Source: Pedobacter sp. (GTDB lineage Bacteria > Bacteroidota > Bacteroidia > Sphingobacteriales > Sphingobacteriaceae). From it: a stretch of DNA of 13,546 bases. Below the pieces are notes generated by a model. The model was not told the DNA's origin, searched no databases, and saw only the letters and a list, made by a program, of their open reading frames with translations. Below are positions 1 through 7,430 of this stretch, in pieces. A program made the translations under genes and the position numbers. How positions within the stretch are numbered: position 1 is the stretch's first letter; the number at the start of each line of letters is the position of its first letter. The DNA lies in NCBI GenBank assembly GCA_028287885.1, contig JAQBOT010000021.1:1-13546 (forward strand), given 5' to 3'.

Positions 1-675
1 ATAGAGGGCGCAAATGCAGAGTCGCCGGACAAATTACGCATTGGCTTAAACACGAAATATGAGTTGCGAAGCGATTTGACTATATATGGGCAGTTTATGA
101 TCGATGAATTCACTGCCAAGGAGTTTTTTAGCAACAAAGGCTACTGGGCAAATAAATGGGCCGCCCAATTTGGTTTAAGAGGTTCTGACCTCTTTAAAGT
201 TAAGAATCTAAATTATCTTGGAGAGTTTAACACCGCTAGACCATATACCTATGCCCATTATTCTCGTATTTCAAACTATTCCGGGATGAGCCAGCCACTT
301 GCACATCCGCTTGGTGCAAATTTCAGAGAGTTTGTTGCGCTACTAAACTACAGCTACAAACGATTTGATTTCCAAGGTGAGGCAATTCATGCTACATACG
401 GACTAGATCCATATGGACAAAACTACGGAAAGAACATCTTTCTAAGTTACAACAACCGAAGCGTCAATTACGACAGCCATGTAGGTCAGGGGCTAACAAC
501 CAATTTACGGTTTCTGGAGGCAAAGGTATCTTACCTGATTAATCCAAAGTACAATTTACGACTGGAGCTCGGGGCTGTATACAGGAATGAACATTCAGTC
601 GATTTCATTGAAAATACGAAGCTTATAACATTCGGCCTTCGTAGTACTTTCCGTAATTTATACCAGGATTTCTAA
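1..675 (+). CDS. Wzi/RemB-like outer-membrane beta-barrel protein, 5'-truncated by the window
   Basis: The reading frame is open from base 1, so this is the C-terminal 224 residues of a longer protein whose start lies upstream. The TTG at 64 is only an internal codon. The visible part is rich in alternating aromatic and polar strands (YGQFMIDEF, LNYLGEFNTARPYTYAH, PLAHPLGANFREFV, YNLRLELGAVYRN) and ends in an aromatic residue (YQDF), as outer-membrane beta-barrels do. The pattern of a QFMIDEF-like strand, then RPYTYAH, then QPLAHPLGANF is, from memory of the family, that of Bacteroidota Wzi-like capsule-assembly or RemB gliding-associated proteins. Its place just before WecA, Wza and Wzc genes supports a role in holding or exporting surface polysaccharide at the outer membrane. 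The family call rests on recognised motifs and context, not on a search. A generic OM barrel remains possible. Confidence 0.65.
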   Translation: MEGANAESPDKLRIGLNTKYELRSDLTIYGQFMIDEFTAKEFFSNKGYWANKWAAQFGLRGSDLFKVKNLNYLGEFNTARPYTYAHYSRISNYSGMSQPLAHPLGANFREFVALLNYSYKRFDFQGEAIHATYGLDPYGQNYGKNIFLSYNNRSVNYDSHVGQGLTTNLRFLEAKVSYLINPKYNLRLELGAVYRNEHSVDFIENTKLITFGLRSTFRNLYQDF

Positions 676-793
676 AAATTAAGTTGATCTCAGTGCAGAT
701 TTTTGCCGGTCTGGGGCGACGGTTAACACAAGAAATACAAACAAAAATCGACGCCAGTGTTCTAAATTCTCTTAACAGTTTAGAGCCGCCGAT

Positions 794-1873
794 ATGTTGT
801 TTGTATTTTCTTTCGTTACCAGTTTGTTGCTGGTGGTACTTATTGTCCCCTGGATAGTTATTTACGCACTAAAAAAGCAGTTCTTTGAAGCTTCCGGTGA
901 ACGAATAAAAATTCACGGCGGCAAGATTCCGCACTTTGGTGGCGTAGCGATCTATATTGCAGTTCTGTTTCCAATTTTAATTACAGCAGCAGGTACAACC
1001 GAAACGTTCTGGCTATTCCTGGCCAGCTTACTTATTTTTGGTCTAGGCCTGATTGATGATGTAAAAGGAATAAGTGCCAGCTCAAAGTTTGTTTTCCAGT
1101 TTGTTGCAGCCTATTTTGTTGTTGTTAACGGCGGCGTTCAGATCCTGCATATACACCGCGTTCTACAATTCGAAGGATTAACTCAGCTGCTTGGCATTAT
1201 AGTTTCGCTCTTATTTGTCGTTGGGCTTGTTAATGCTTTTAATCTGATTGACGGCATTGATGGACTTGCCGGGTCAGTGGCACTGCTAATCTGTAATGTA
1301 TACGCCTATTTATTTTACAAGGCAGGGTCAACGAGCATGTCCTATCTGTCTTGTTCTGCTGTCGGTGCATTAGTTGCCTTTTTGTTTTTTAACGTATTCT
1401 CCAGTCGCAAAATCTTTATGGGGGATTGCGGCTCCTTAACGATCGGACTGCTCATTGCCTTTCTTAGTCTAAAGCTTCTTGGGATACCACAGAGAAACTT
1501 GGCAGTCGGTTTCTTCAGGCTTGACTCTAAAGTTGGACTACTTGCTGCCCTATTATGTATTCCCCTCTTTGACACCACAAGGGTTTTCCTGCTTCGAATA
1601 ATGGGTAGACGTTCACCATTTAGGGCTGATAATAATCATATTCATCACAGGTTGCTATCAATTGGACTAAGTCATCTGCAAGCGACGTCAATTTTGTTTT
1701 CACTCAACTTAGGCATAGCTGCGTTCTCCATGCATCAGCAGGCACTTGGTAATACAAAGTTGATTATGATCGTTATAGTGGTAATGATTTGTTTAAACAG
1801 CCTCTTAACCATCAGAGTAAATAAAACAAAGAAGAAGCATAAAAGCTGTGTTGATTTTGCGGCTGTTTGTTGA
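794..1873 (+). CDS. Polyprenyl-phosphate HexNAc-1-phosphate transferase, WecA/TagO (MraY-like) family
   Basis: This integral membrane enzyme should transfer a sugar-1-phosphate, probably GlcNAc-1-phosphate or a similar HexNAc, from a UDP-sugar to undecaprenyl phosphate. That step starts the lipid-linked repeat unit. The 359 residues fit the family and contain about ten hydrophobic helices. Signature motifs are in order: HGGKIPHFGG (41-50), the Asp pair in LGLIDDVKG (84-92), NAFNLIDGIDGLAG (147-160), FMGDCGS (208-214), FDTTRV (259-264) and the HIHH motif at 282-285 (context RADNNHIHHRLL), typical of WecA/TagO rather than MraY. The ATG at 794 begins directly with the first membrane helix and is the natural start. 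The gene lies 118 bases after the OM barrel gene and 385 bases before the Wza gene, so it may be transcribed apart from the export genes. The exact sugar cannot be read from the sequence. Confidence 0.93.
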   Translation: MLFVFSFVTSLLLVVLIVPWIVIYALKKQFFEASGERIKIHGGKIPHFGGVAIYIAVLFPILITAAGTTETFWLFLASLLIFGLGLIDDVKGISASSKFVFQFVAAYFVVVNGGVQILHIHRVLQFEGLTQLLGIIVSLLFVVGLVNAFNLIDGIDGLAGSVALLICNVYAYLFYKAGSTSMSYLSCSAVGALVAFLFFNVFSSRKIFMGDCGSLTIGLLIAFLSLKLLGIPQRNLAVGFFRLDSKVGLLAALLCIPLFDTTRVFLLRIMGRRSPFRADNNHIHHRLLSIGLSHLQATSILFSLNLGIAAFSMHQQALGNTKLIMIVIVVMICLNSLLTIRVNKTKKKHKSCVDFAAVC

Positions 1874-2258
1874 ACAGGTGATTAGAATTGTGTTGAAGAA
1901 TGCAGTTCTTGGCCTCTTTGTTGCTTAAGGTGGTTTTTGTTATTCGAATTTGTGGCAAAAGAGGAGAATGTGGAAGCTTGCAACACTATTAAAAGGTTAG
2001 TCAGATATGGAAAAAATTTGCTGTCACAATTGGAGGACAATTCAAAGCACATCGCTGCTCATTATTTCTCAATTGGCTTTACAATCTTCTCGGGAAAAAA
2101 CAATCATTTAAAAAGCTTTGTTTAGGTTCACGTAACAATTACATTAAAAACCAACAACTTAACATTATTTATAATGCGATTCTGGATGCAAAGCTGTAAA
2201 TATTGGTAATATGTATATTGTAAAGCTTTTATGTATTTTAGAATATTATTACTCAACT
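1874..2258 (+). other. Long spacer / possible 5' leader before the Wza gene
   Basis: These 385 bases separate the initiating transferase from the export genes, far more than any other gap in the window. I see no convincing gene. A 62-codon frame (1937-2125) needs a TTG start and matches no family I know. An AAAGCTTT palindrome occurs twice, at 2112-2119 and 2222-2229. A TTTG at 2117-2120, followed after 19 bases by TACATTAA (2140-2147), has the spacing of a Bacteroidota promoter (TTTG, then TAnnTTTG) but a poor second box. The segment most likely carries the promoter and a long untranslated leader for the Wza-Wzc block. No strong terminator is visible after the transferase gene. Confidence 0.4.
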
Positions 2259-3056
2259 ATGACGAAAAACTTCAACGGAAAAAGACTTCTAATGCTATTA
2301 GGCTTGACAGGAGCAATGTTCATTTCATCTTGTATCAGTTCGAAAAATGTTACTTACTTCCAGAATTTATCAACCGAGAAAAGGTCGGCAATGGAAAGCG
2401 TAGCTAAGTTTACAGAACCTGTAATTCAAAATGACGATATTTTAGCAATTTCAATAAACACGATTGATCCTAACAGTTCGGCTGCGGTCAACCAGGCTGG
2501 TTCGGTTCTCAGTTCTCAGACGTCAAATAACAATCGCGAGCCGTTGAACTATTTAGTAGATAAAAATGGCGAAGTCGAGTTGTCTTTAATTGGTAGAGTT
2601 AAGGTTGCCGGCCTAAATACTTTTGACGCCAAAGAATTAATCAGGAAAAAAGCCAGTAAAGATTTAAGAGATCCGAACGTATCTGTTCGCTTTGCAAACT
2701 TCAAGATCTCGGTATTGGGCGAAGTAGGAAGGCCAGCGGCGTATACGGTCCCCAATGAGAAGGTAAGTGTACTCGATGCGCTAAGTTTAGCTGGTGATTT
2801 AACCATTTATGGAAAACGCGAAAATGTACTTGTCATTCGTGATAACAATGGCCGCAAAGAATTTGGTCGTCTTAACTTAAATTCAACCGACACCTTTAAT
2901 AGTCCTTTTTATTATTTGAAGCAAAACGATGTGGTGTATGTGGAACCCAACAAATCAAGAATTACCACGTTAAACGCGCCGACGAGGACTGTTGCTGCTC
3001 TCGTAATCTCTGCGCTTGGTTCGGCGGTATTAATATTTACAAGGCTTAACAACTAG
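2259..3056 (+). CDS. wza: Wza-family polysaccharide export lipoprotein (Poly_export/SLBB)
   Basis: This protein should form, or be part of, the outer-membrane/periplasmic channel through which the polymer leaves the cell, working with the Wzc homologue encoded just downstream. I chose the ATG at 2259 over an in-frame ATG at 2211 because it gives a clean lipoprotein signal: KR at 8-9, a hydrophobic stretch, then FISSC with the lipidated Cys at 25. The longer form would put 16 unrelated residues in front. The mature protein follows the Bacteroidota pattern (NVTYFQNL soon after the Cys). A Poly_export region covers about residues 54-128 (IQNDDILAISI; LVDKNGEVELSLIGRV) and an SLBB-like region about 148-194 (VLGEVGRPAAYTVPNEKVS). 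A conserved LKQNDVVYVEPNKSR follows at 220-234. A hydrophobic C-terminal helix (about 244-261) matches the membrane-spanning helix of Wza. Length is 265 residues. Confidence 0.92.
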   Translation: MTKNFNGKRLLMLLGLTGAMFISSCISSKNVTYFQNLSTEKRSAMESVAKFTEPVIQNDDILAISINTIDPNSSAAVNQAGSVLSSQTSNNNREPLNYLVDKNGEVELSLIGRVKVAGLNTFDAKELIRKKASKDLRDPNVSVRFANFKISVLGEVGRPAAYTVPNEKVSVLDALSLAGDLTIYGKRENVLVIRDNNGRKEFGRLNLNSTDTFNSPFYYLKQNDVVYVEPNKSRITTLNAPTRTVAALVISALGSAVLIFTRLNN

Positions 3057-3065
3057 TCTGTAATG

Positions 3066-3093
3066 TTGATGACGTCAAATCATATTAGAATTG
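3066..3093 (+). promoter_or_regulatory. Candidate Bacteroidota-type promoter in the Wza-Wzc gap
   Basis: In the 62-base gap before the Wzc gene, TTG (3066-3068) is followed after 17 bases by TAGAATTG (3086-3093). This is one mismatch from the TAnnTTTG box known for Bacteroidota sigma factors, and the spacing is in the accepted range. It would allow some transcription of the Wzc gene separate from the Wza gene. AT-rich gaps produce such matches by chance, so this is a weak call. Confidence 0.25.
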
Positions 3094-3118
3094 CTTTAAT
3101 AATTTCTTTAATAAACAT

Positions 3119-5476
3119 ATGAGTTCAAAAAAATATACGCAAGTCATGAGCGAATTTGATGATGACTTACGATTAGAACAACTACTACGCAAATTCACTT
3201 CAAAATGGCACTGGTTTTTACTTTCTGTTGTGGCCTGTTTTGCGTTTACCTATTATCTTCTTAAAATTCAGACGCCAATGACGTTAATCAACGCTAAGGT
3301 GTTGATTAACGACCCAACGAAAGGCGGTGTAACAGCTGAGACTAAGTTGCTGGGGCAGTTGGGAACAATGGCCAGCTCCTCCTTGGCAAACGAGGCTTCA
3401 ATCTTGAAGACTAAGTTTTTGATGGAACGTGTAGTCCGCGACATGAAGTTGAACATCACCTATTTTTCAAAAGGAAAGTTAAGAGACGATGAGTTGTACA
3501 ATTCACCCTTCATTGTTGATTTGGTTCAGCCTGTAGATACAATCAGAACAACGAGTTTCGATATAAACTTTTTGCCTAATCAAAAGATACAACTGATCTC
3601 AGACAAGCTAGACACAACAATAGCATATAGTAAGCCGGTAACGGTGAAAGGCTTAGGCGTTTTTCAAATTCTGAAAAGCCCATCGAATGTTGCCCAAGGG
3701 TCCTATGCCTTTAATATTACTTCTATTGACAAGAGAGTAGAAAGTCTTGCCTCTCAGCTCAGTGTGTTACTTCCGACTGATCCCTCCGCAGTGGTCGACA
3801 TTAGTTTGAACTATCCTGTGCCGAAAAAAGGGGAGGACATTTTAAAGAAACTGCTTCAAATCTATGTTGAAACAAACGTAAACGATCGTAACAGGTTGGC
3901 AGATAGCGCCTATGCGTTTATTCAGACCAGGTTAAGTTACCTTGGCGGGGAACTAGGAAGTTTAGAAAACAATATTCAAGGTTTCAGACAAAAGAACTCG
4001 ATCACCGAGATGTCTCAGCAATCAAATTTATTGATATCAAATAGCTCACAGTATGTTAATGACTTGGCTAAAATTGAGACACAATTGAGTGTGTTGAATA
4101 GCTTACAAGATTACATGCAGAGTAATGCAAAAGGTACCAGCATCGTTCCAAGTACGCTTGTGGTTTCTGATCCTTTGTTTAGCAGTCTGGTTGAGAAGCA
4201 CAACGCGCTAATTATGGAGCGTGACAGACGCTTGATGACGGTGACCGAAACAAACCCGATAATCGTTAACCTTAATGAGCAGATTGCCCGCACAAACAGC
4301 GATATGCTTGCGAGTTTAAGCAGCAGCAAAAACTCACTGAATATCACCAGGAATGGATTATTACAGCGCATCCGCTCTGTTGAAGGTCAAGTGCAGGGTG
4401 TACCTGCAAAAGAAAGAAACTACCTGGATCTTGCGCGTCAACAGAAAATTAAAGAAGAACTCTTTATATTTCTAATGCAAAGAGGTGAGGAGACTGCAAT
4501 TTCAAAGACATACAACACGCCGAACTCCACGAATATTGACCCGCCGAAGGCTGAAACGACGCCTTACAGCCCACGTGCTGTGATTTATTATGCGGCTGGA
4601 ATTCTGCTTGGTCTATTGCTACCTGCGGCAATTATCTATCTAAAATACTTGGTAAATAATAGAATTGATTCGAAGCGTGACATCGTGAAGAAGACACTGG
4701 TTCCTATAATCGGGGAAATCGGCCACAGTAAAGACGTAGGCAATCTGCTTGTAGGTAATATGACCCGTTCGGCTATAGCGGAGCAGTTTCGAGCCCTGCG
4801 TACAAACCTGAGTTTCTACTTGAAGTCACCCACTGAAAACATCATTCTTGTTTCATCAGGTATGTCTGGCGAAGGAAAATCTTTTACCTCTATTAACTTA
4901 GCCAATGTTTTAGCCTTGTCAGGTAAGAGAGTATTGCTGATGGAACTTGATTTGAGAAAGCCCACTTTGTCGACCAAATTCGGCATTACAAATACAATAG
5001 GATTTACAAATTACGTCGTAGACAAGTCGGTGACTTCTAAAGACATCATAAAACCGCTGGAGGCTCATGAGAACATGTTTATCATTAGCTCTGGACAACT
5101 TCCAAACAACCCTGCCGAAATGCTGATGAGTTTGCGTGCATCTGAGCTGTTGAATGACCTACGATTGCAGTTTGACTTCGTGATTATTGATGCACCACCC
5201 GTTGGCGTTGTTACTGATGCACAGTTACTTGGCGACCATGCTGACTTCTGTATTTATGTTGTAAGACATAATTATACGTTGAAATCCCAGTTGGAAATTG
5301 TTGAAGATCTCAACAAAAACAACAGGATGAAACAACTTGGTATTGTTGTAAACGACATCAAAATTCAAAATGGCAACGGTTATGGCTATGGCTATGGCTA
5401 CAATTACGGAAGCTATGGAATAGAAGCGGAGAACCGGGGTTTTGGTAAGAAATTTGGTGGATGGTTTAAAAAGTAA
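3119..5476 (+). CDS. wzc: Wzc-type chain-length regulator fused to a BY-family tyrosine kinase
   Basis: This inner-membrane protein should control polymer length and open the export route with Wza by cycles of autophosphorylation. At 785 residues it is the full fused form. The layout is a cytoplasmic N-terminus, TM1 about 31-48, a long Wzz-like periplasmic domain with helical/coiled segments (about 260-450), TM2 about 487-509, then the kinase. Kinase motifs are the oligomerisation motif EQFRALR (555-561, E-x2-R-x2-R), Walker A GMSGEGKS (581-588), Walker A' LLMELDLRKP (606-615) and Walker B VIIDAPPVGVVTDA (688-701). The C-terminal tyrosine cluster has Tyr at 755, 757, 759, 761, 763 and 766. 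The first acidic residue of Walker A' is Glu rather than the classical Asp. The tail is encoded by four hexamer units (5378-5401). The ATG at 3119 is the first start in frame, though Met10 is an alternative. Function is well supported by motifs and by the adjacent Wza gene. Confidence 0.95.
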   Translation: MSSKKYTQVMSEFDDDLRLEQLLRKFTSKWHWFLLSVVACFAFTYYLLKIQTPMTLINAKVLINDPTKGGVTAETKLLGQLGTMASSSLANEASILKTKFLMERVVRDMKLNITYFSKGKLRDDELYNSPFIVDLVQPVDTIRTTSFDINFLPNQKIQLISDKLDTTIAYSKPVTVKGLGVFQILKSPSNVAQGSYAFNITSIDKRVESLASQLSVLLPTDPSAVVDISLNYPVPKKGEDILKKLLQIYVETNVNDRNRLADSAYAFIQTRLSYLGGELGSLENNIQGFRQKNSITEMSQQSNLLISNSSQYVNDLAKIETQLSVLNSLQDYMQSNAKGTSIVPSTLVVSDPLFSSLVEKHNALIMERDRRLMTVTETNPIIVNLNEQIARTNSDMLASLSSSKNSLNITRNGLLQRIRSVEGQVQGVPAKERNYLDLARQQKIKEELFIFLMQRGEETAISKTYNTPNSTNIDPPKAETTPYSPRAVIYYAAGILLGLLLPAAIIYLKYLVNNRIDSKRDIVKKTLVPIIGEIGHSKDVGNLLVGNMTRSAIAEQFRALRTNLSFYLKSPTENIILVSSGMSGEGKSFTSINLANVLALSGKRVLLMELDLRKPTLSTKFGITNTIGFTNYVVDKSVTSKDIIKPLEAHENMFIISSGQLPNNPAEMLMSLRASELLNDLRLQFDFVIIDAPPVGVVTDAQLLGDHADFCIYVVRHNYTLKSQLEIVEDLNKNNRMKQLGIVVNDIKIQNGNGYGYGYGYNYGSYGIEAENRGFGKKFGGWFKK
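5378..5401 (+). repeat. Hexanucleotide tandem repeat encoding Gly-Tyr units in the Wzc tail
   Basis: Four consecutive units, GGTTAT, GGCTAT, GGCTAT and GGCTAC, encode Gly-Tyr repeats that carry phosphorylatable tyrosines of the kinase tail. Gain or loss of a six-base unit would keep the frame and change the number of tyrosines. Confidence 0.9.
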
Positions 5477-5553
5477 TATTACGTCCATTATGTGCGAATT
5501 TCATCTCTTAGTTTAGCAGCTAAAAGGCTGGATATCTATTGTCTATATGTTTA

Positions 5554-5573
5554 TTGAGTCTTCGAAGACTTAA
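5554..5573 (+). other. Small hairpin in the 130-base gap after the Wzc gene
   Basis: AGTCTTCGAAGACT (5557-5570) is a perfect palindrome. It extends outward by one G-T and two A-T pairs, giving an 8-pair stem with a TCGA loop. No T-tract follows, so it is not a normal intrinsic terminator. It could slow polymerase, shape mRNA ends, or be a protein-binding site. A smaller hairpin (TTTAG, loop CAG, CTAAA) lies at 5512-5524. Confidence 0.4.
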
Positions 5574-5606
5574 ATGGTTCAAAGTTTAAAAAATAATAAT
5601 ATATAA

Positions 5607-6488
5607 ATGCATCTGCTTATCATCACCCCTTTCAAGAATGAAGAACAGTCCATCGTAAAGACAATGGATTCCATCGTAAAACAGACAACACTTCCGGTGA
5701 AGTGGTTGATGATTGATGATGGGTCTGATGACAAGTCTCCGGAACTTGTGAAAGAATACCAAGCTAAATATCCTTTCATTCATTACCATAGACGCGGCAA
5801 TTCAAGTGGTCAAAGAGCTACGGGAAATAACGTTGTAGATGTGTTCAATGATGGTCTTAGATTGGCTGAATCATTGAATATAGAATGGGATATTGTGTCA
5901 AAGCTGGATGCTGATCTTGTTATTGAAAGTAAGGAATACCTGGAGTTTTTGATCGATAAGTTTACAAAATACCCGAAACTGGGCATAGCAAGTGGAGTCA
6001 CTTATATTTTAACGGAAGGTAAAGATAAAGTCTTTGAGTCTGTTCATCGCTGGCATACACAAGGCCAAACTAAGTTCTACAGGAAAACCTGCCTGGAGGC
6101 TATGGGCGGACTTAAACCATTTAAAGGCTGGGACGGTATAGATGATATTCTTGCAAGATCTAATGGTTTCATTACGGAGAAGTTTTTTGAGCAGCATGTG
6201 TGGCATTTGTATCCAACACAAACCAGAAGTGCAGAGGGTGGCTTTAAAAAGGGTTTGCTTAGAGAAGCTACCGGCTATAGAAATATGGGGTATCCATTCT
6301 ATATGTATATTTTCAAGTCATTGAAACTCGTTAAGGAGCGCGGGCTGTATCCGGGTCTGGTGTACTTTTATTATGGGGTTAAAGCAACACTTTTTGCAAA
6401 GCCTATGGTAAATAAAGAAGAACAGCATATCGTGAAAAATTTTATGTTGAAACGTTGGAAAAACGATTTTTCCTATACAACTGATTAA
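5607..6488 (+). CDS. Family 2 glycosyltransferase (GT-A fold)
   Basis: This cytoplasmic enzyme should add one sugar from a nucleotide-sugar donor to the growing lipid-linked repeat unit. The N-terminal half has the GT2 pattern: ITPFKNEE (6-13), the nucleotide-binding IDDGSDD (36-42), and the metal-binding DxD as KLDADL (99-104). A GWDGIDDILAR segment (174-184) provides the acidic residues expected near the acceptor or catalytic base. No clear transmembrane helix is seen; the C-terminal part (about 215-265) has aromatic amphipathic stretches that could touch the membrane. At 293 residues it is typical for the family. The ATG at 5607 is directly followed by the first beta strand (LLIITPF), which supports the start. 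Its stop is only 2 bases before the next gene, so the two are almost certainly co-transcribed. Donor and linkage cannot be predicted. Confidence 0.9.
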   Translation: MHLLIITPFKNEEQSIVKTMDSIVKQTTLPVKWLMIDDGSDDKSPELVKEYQAKYPFIHYHRRGNSSGQRATGNNVVDVFNDGLRLAESLNIEWDIVSKLDADLVIESKEYLEFLIDKFTKYPKLGIASGVTYILTEGKDKVFESVHRWHTQGQTKFYRKTCLEAMGGLKPFKGWDGIDDILARSNGFITEKFFEQHVWHLYPTQTRSAEGGFKKGLLREATGYRNMGYPFYMYIFKSLKLVKERGLYPGLVYFYYGVKATLFAKPMVNKEEQHIVKNFMLKRWKNDFSYTTD

Positions 6489-6490
6489 GA

Positions 6491-6934
6491 ATGAAAGTAA
6501 TTGCTATTGCATCTGTTGGTGGCCACTGGGTAGAACTGCAGCGTTTAATGCCTGCATTTTCGGGTATGGAGCTGGTTTTTATTTCTACGAGAGCAAGCCT
6601 TGCATCTACAGTTACGGGAAACAAGTTTTACAGCATACCCGATGCAAATAGGTGGAATAAGTTTAAACTGCTGGTCGTATTGTTCGAGGTGTTTAGAATT
6701 ATATATAACGAGAAGCCAGATGTAATTATCAGCACTGGTGCAGCACCCGGTTTGATGGGGTTGGCGGTAGGTAAGGTGTTAAGGATAAAAACCATTTGGG
6801 TTGATACGATTGCCAGCGCAAGCAAACTGTCTCTGAGTGGACGCATTGCCAAGAAATTTGTTGACAGGATCTATACACAGTGGCCAAATTTGGCTGGTGA
6901 AAATATAATTTACGCGGGGAACGTCTTATCATGA
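6491..6934 (+). CDS. Alg14/PssD-like subunit of a two-part glycosyltransferase
   Basis: This small protein (147 residues) resembles Alg14/PssD, the acceptor-side, membrane-associated half of a split GT-B glycosyltransferase. It would recruit the Alg13-like partner encoded next to it. Motifs are SVGGHWVEL near the N-terminus (8-16), STGAAPGLMGLAVGK (81-95) and a SASKLSLSGRIAKK segment (109-122), as in the family. It lacks the long N-terminal membrane anchor of eukaryotic Alg14, as bacterial PssD proteins often do. The ATG lies 2 bases after the previous stop, and its own stop overlaps the next start in an ATGA (6931-6934), so translation of the two halves is probably coupled. In known PssD/PssE pairs the product is a glucuronosyl- or other hexosyl-transferase. 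The sugar here is unknown. Confidence 0.87.
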   Translation: MKVIAIASVGGHWVELQRLMPAFSGMELVFISTRASLASTVTGNKFYSIPDANRWNKFKLLVVLFEVFRIIYNEKPDVIISTGAAPGLMGLAVGKVLRIKTIWVDTIASASKLSLSGRIAKKFVDRIYTQWPNLAGENIIYAGNVLS

Positions 6935-7419
6935 TATTTGTAACTACAGGAACACAGGCTCCTTTTAACAGGCTAGTTAAGGCAATGGATGACATTGCGG
7001 GAGACCTACACGGTGAAGAAGTAATTGTGCAGGCTTTCGGTGTAAACTTTGAAACAAAGAATATTAAGGTAGTTGGCTTTTTAGATCCTTTAGAATACAC
7101 GAAGATCTTTGATCGCTCAAGACTTATTGTTAGTCATGCTGGAATTGGGTCAATCTTATCGGCGCTAACAAAAGGAAAGCCGATAATTGTGATGCCCAGA
7201 AATGCAGACTTGAATGAACATCGTGATAATCATCAGTACGATACAACAAAGAATATGTCTACGCTCGGCTATGTGCCGGTTGCACACGATGAAGTTGAAT
7301 TAAGGGAGATCCTCACAAGCATGTTATCCACCTTAGGCAAAGATTCGGGAGGTGTAATTGGGGATTATGCATCTGTGAGTTTAATTGATTCAATACGTAG
7401 TTTTATTTTAAAGGATTAA
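6931..7419 (+). CDS. Alg13/PssE-like catalytic subunit of a two-part glycosyltransferase
   Basis: This 162-residue protein matches the C-terminal, donor-binding half of GT28/MurG-type GT-B enzymes (Alg13, PssE). It starts IFVTTGTQAPFNRLV (2-16). The donor-binding loop is SHAGIGSI (68-75), followed by KPIIVMPR (83-90) and NEHRDNHQ (95-102), which are typical of the UDP-sugar site. The start codon overlaps the stop of the Alg14-like gene by four bases, the usual arrangement for an obligate pair. Alone it is expected to be inactive. With its partner it would add one sugar at the cytoplasmic face of the membrane. The gene ends 11 bases before the polymerase gene. Confidence 0.9.
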   Translation: MIFVTTGTQAPFNRLVKAMDDIAGDLHGEEVIVQAFGVNFETKNIKVVGFLDPLEYTKIFDRSRLIVSHAGIGSILSALTKGKPIIVMPRNADLNEHRDNHQYDTTKNMSTLGYVPVAHDEVELREILTSMLSTLGKDSGGVIGDYASVSLIDSIRSFILKD

Positions 7420-7430
7420 AGAAGAGGATT

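Noticed and set aside
64..675. A complete 203-residue gene starting at TTG 64
   Set aside because: The frame is open without a stop back to base 1 and the upstream codons look like the same protein, so it is a 5'-truncated gene rather than one starting at 64.
762..785. TCTAAA/TTTAGA inverted repeat before the WecA/TagO gene as a terminator or operator
   Set aside because: The stem is only six A/T-rich pairs with a 12-base loop and no T-tract, too weak to support a call.
2211..2258. N-terminal extension of the Wza protein from the ATG at 2211
   Set aside because: It would place 16 residues before a clean lipoprotein signal peptide. The ATG at 2259 gives the expected charged start and SSC lipobox.
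3070..3077. TGACGTCA palindrome as a regulator site
   Set aside because: An isolated 8-base palindrome is expected by chance at this scale, and the flanks do not extend the symmetry.
6729..7100. A 123-residue minus-strand frame across the Alg14/Alg13 genes
   Set aside because: It lies antisense to two genes with clear family motifs, shows no motif of its own, and has no start context; it is a shadow frame.
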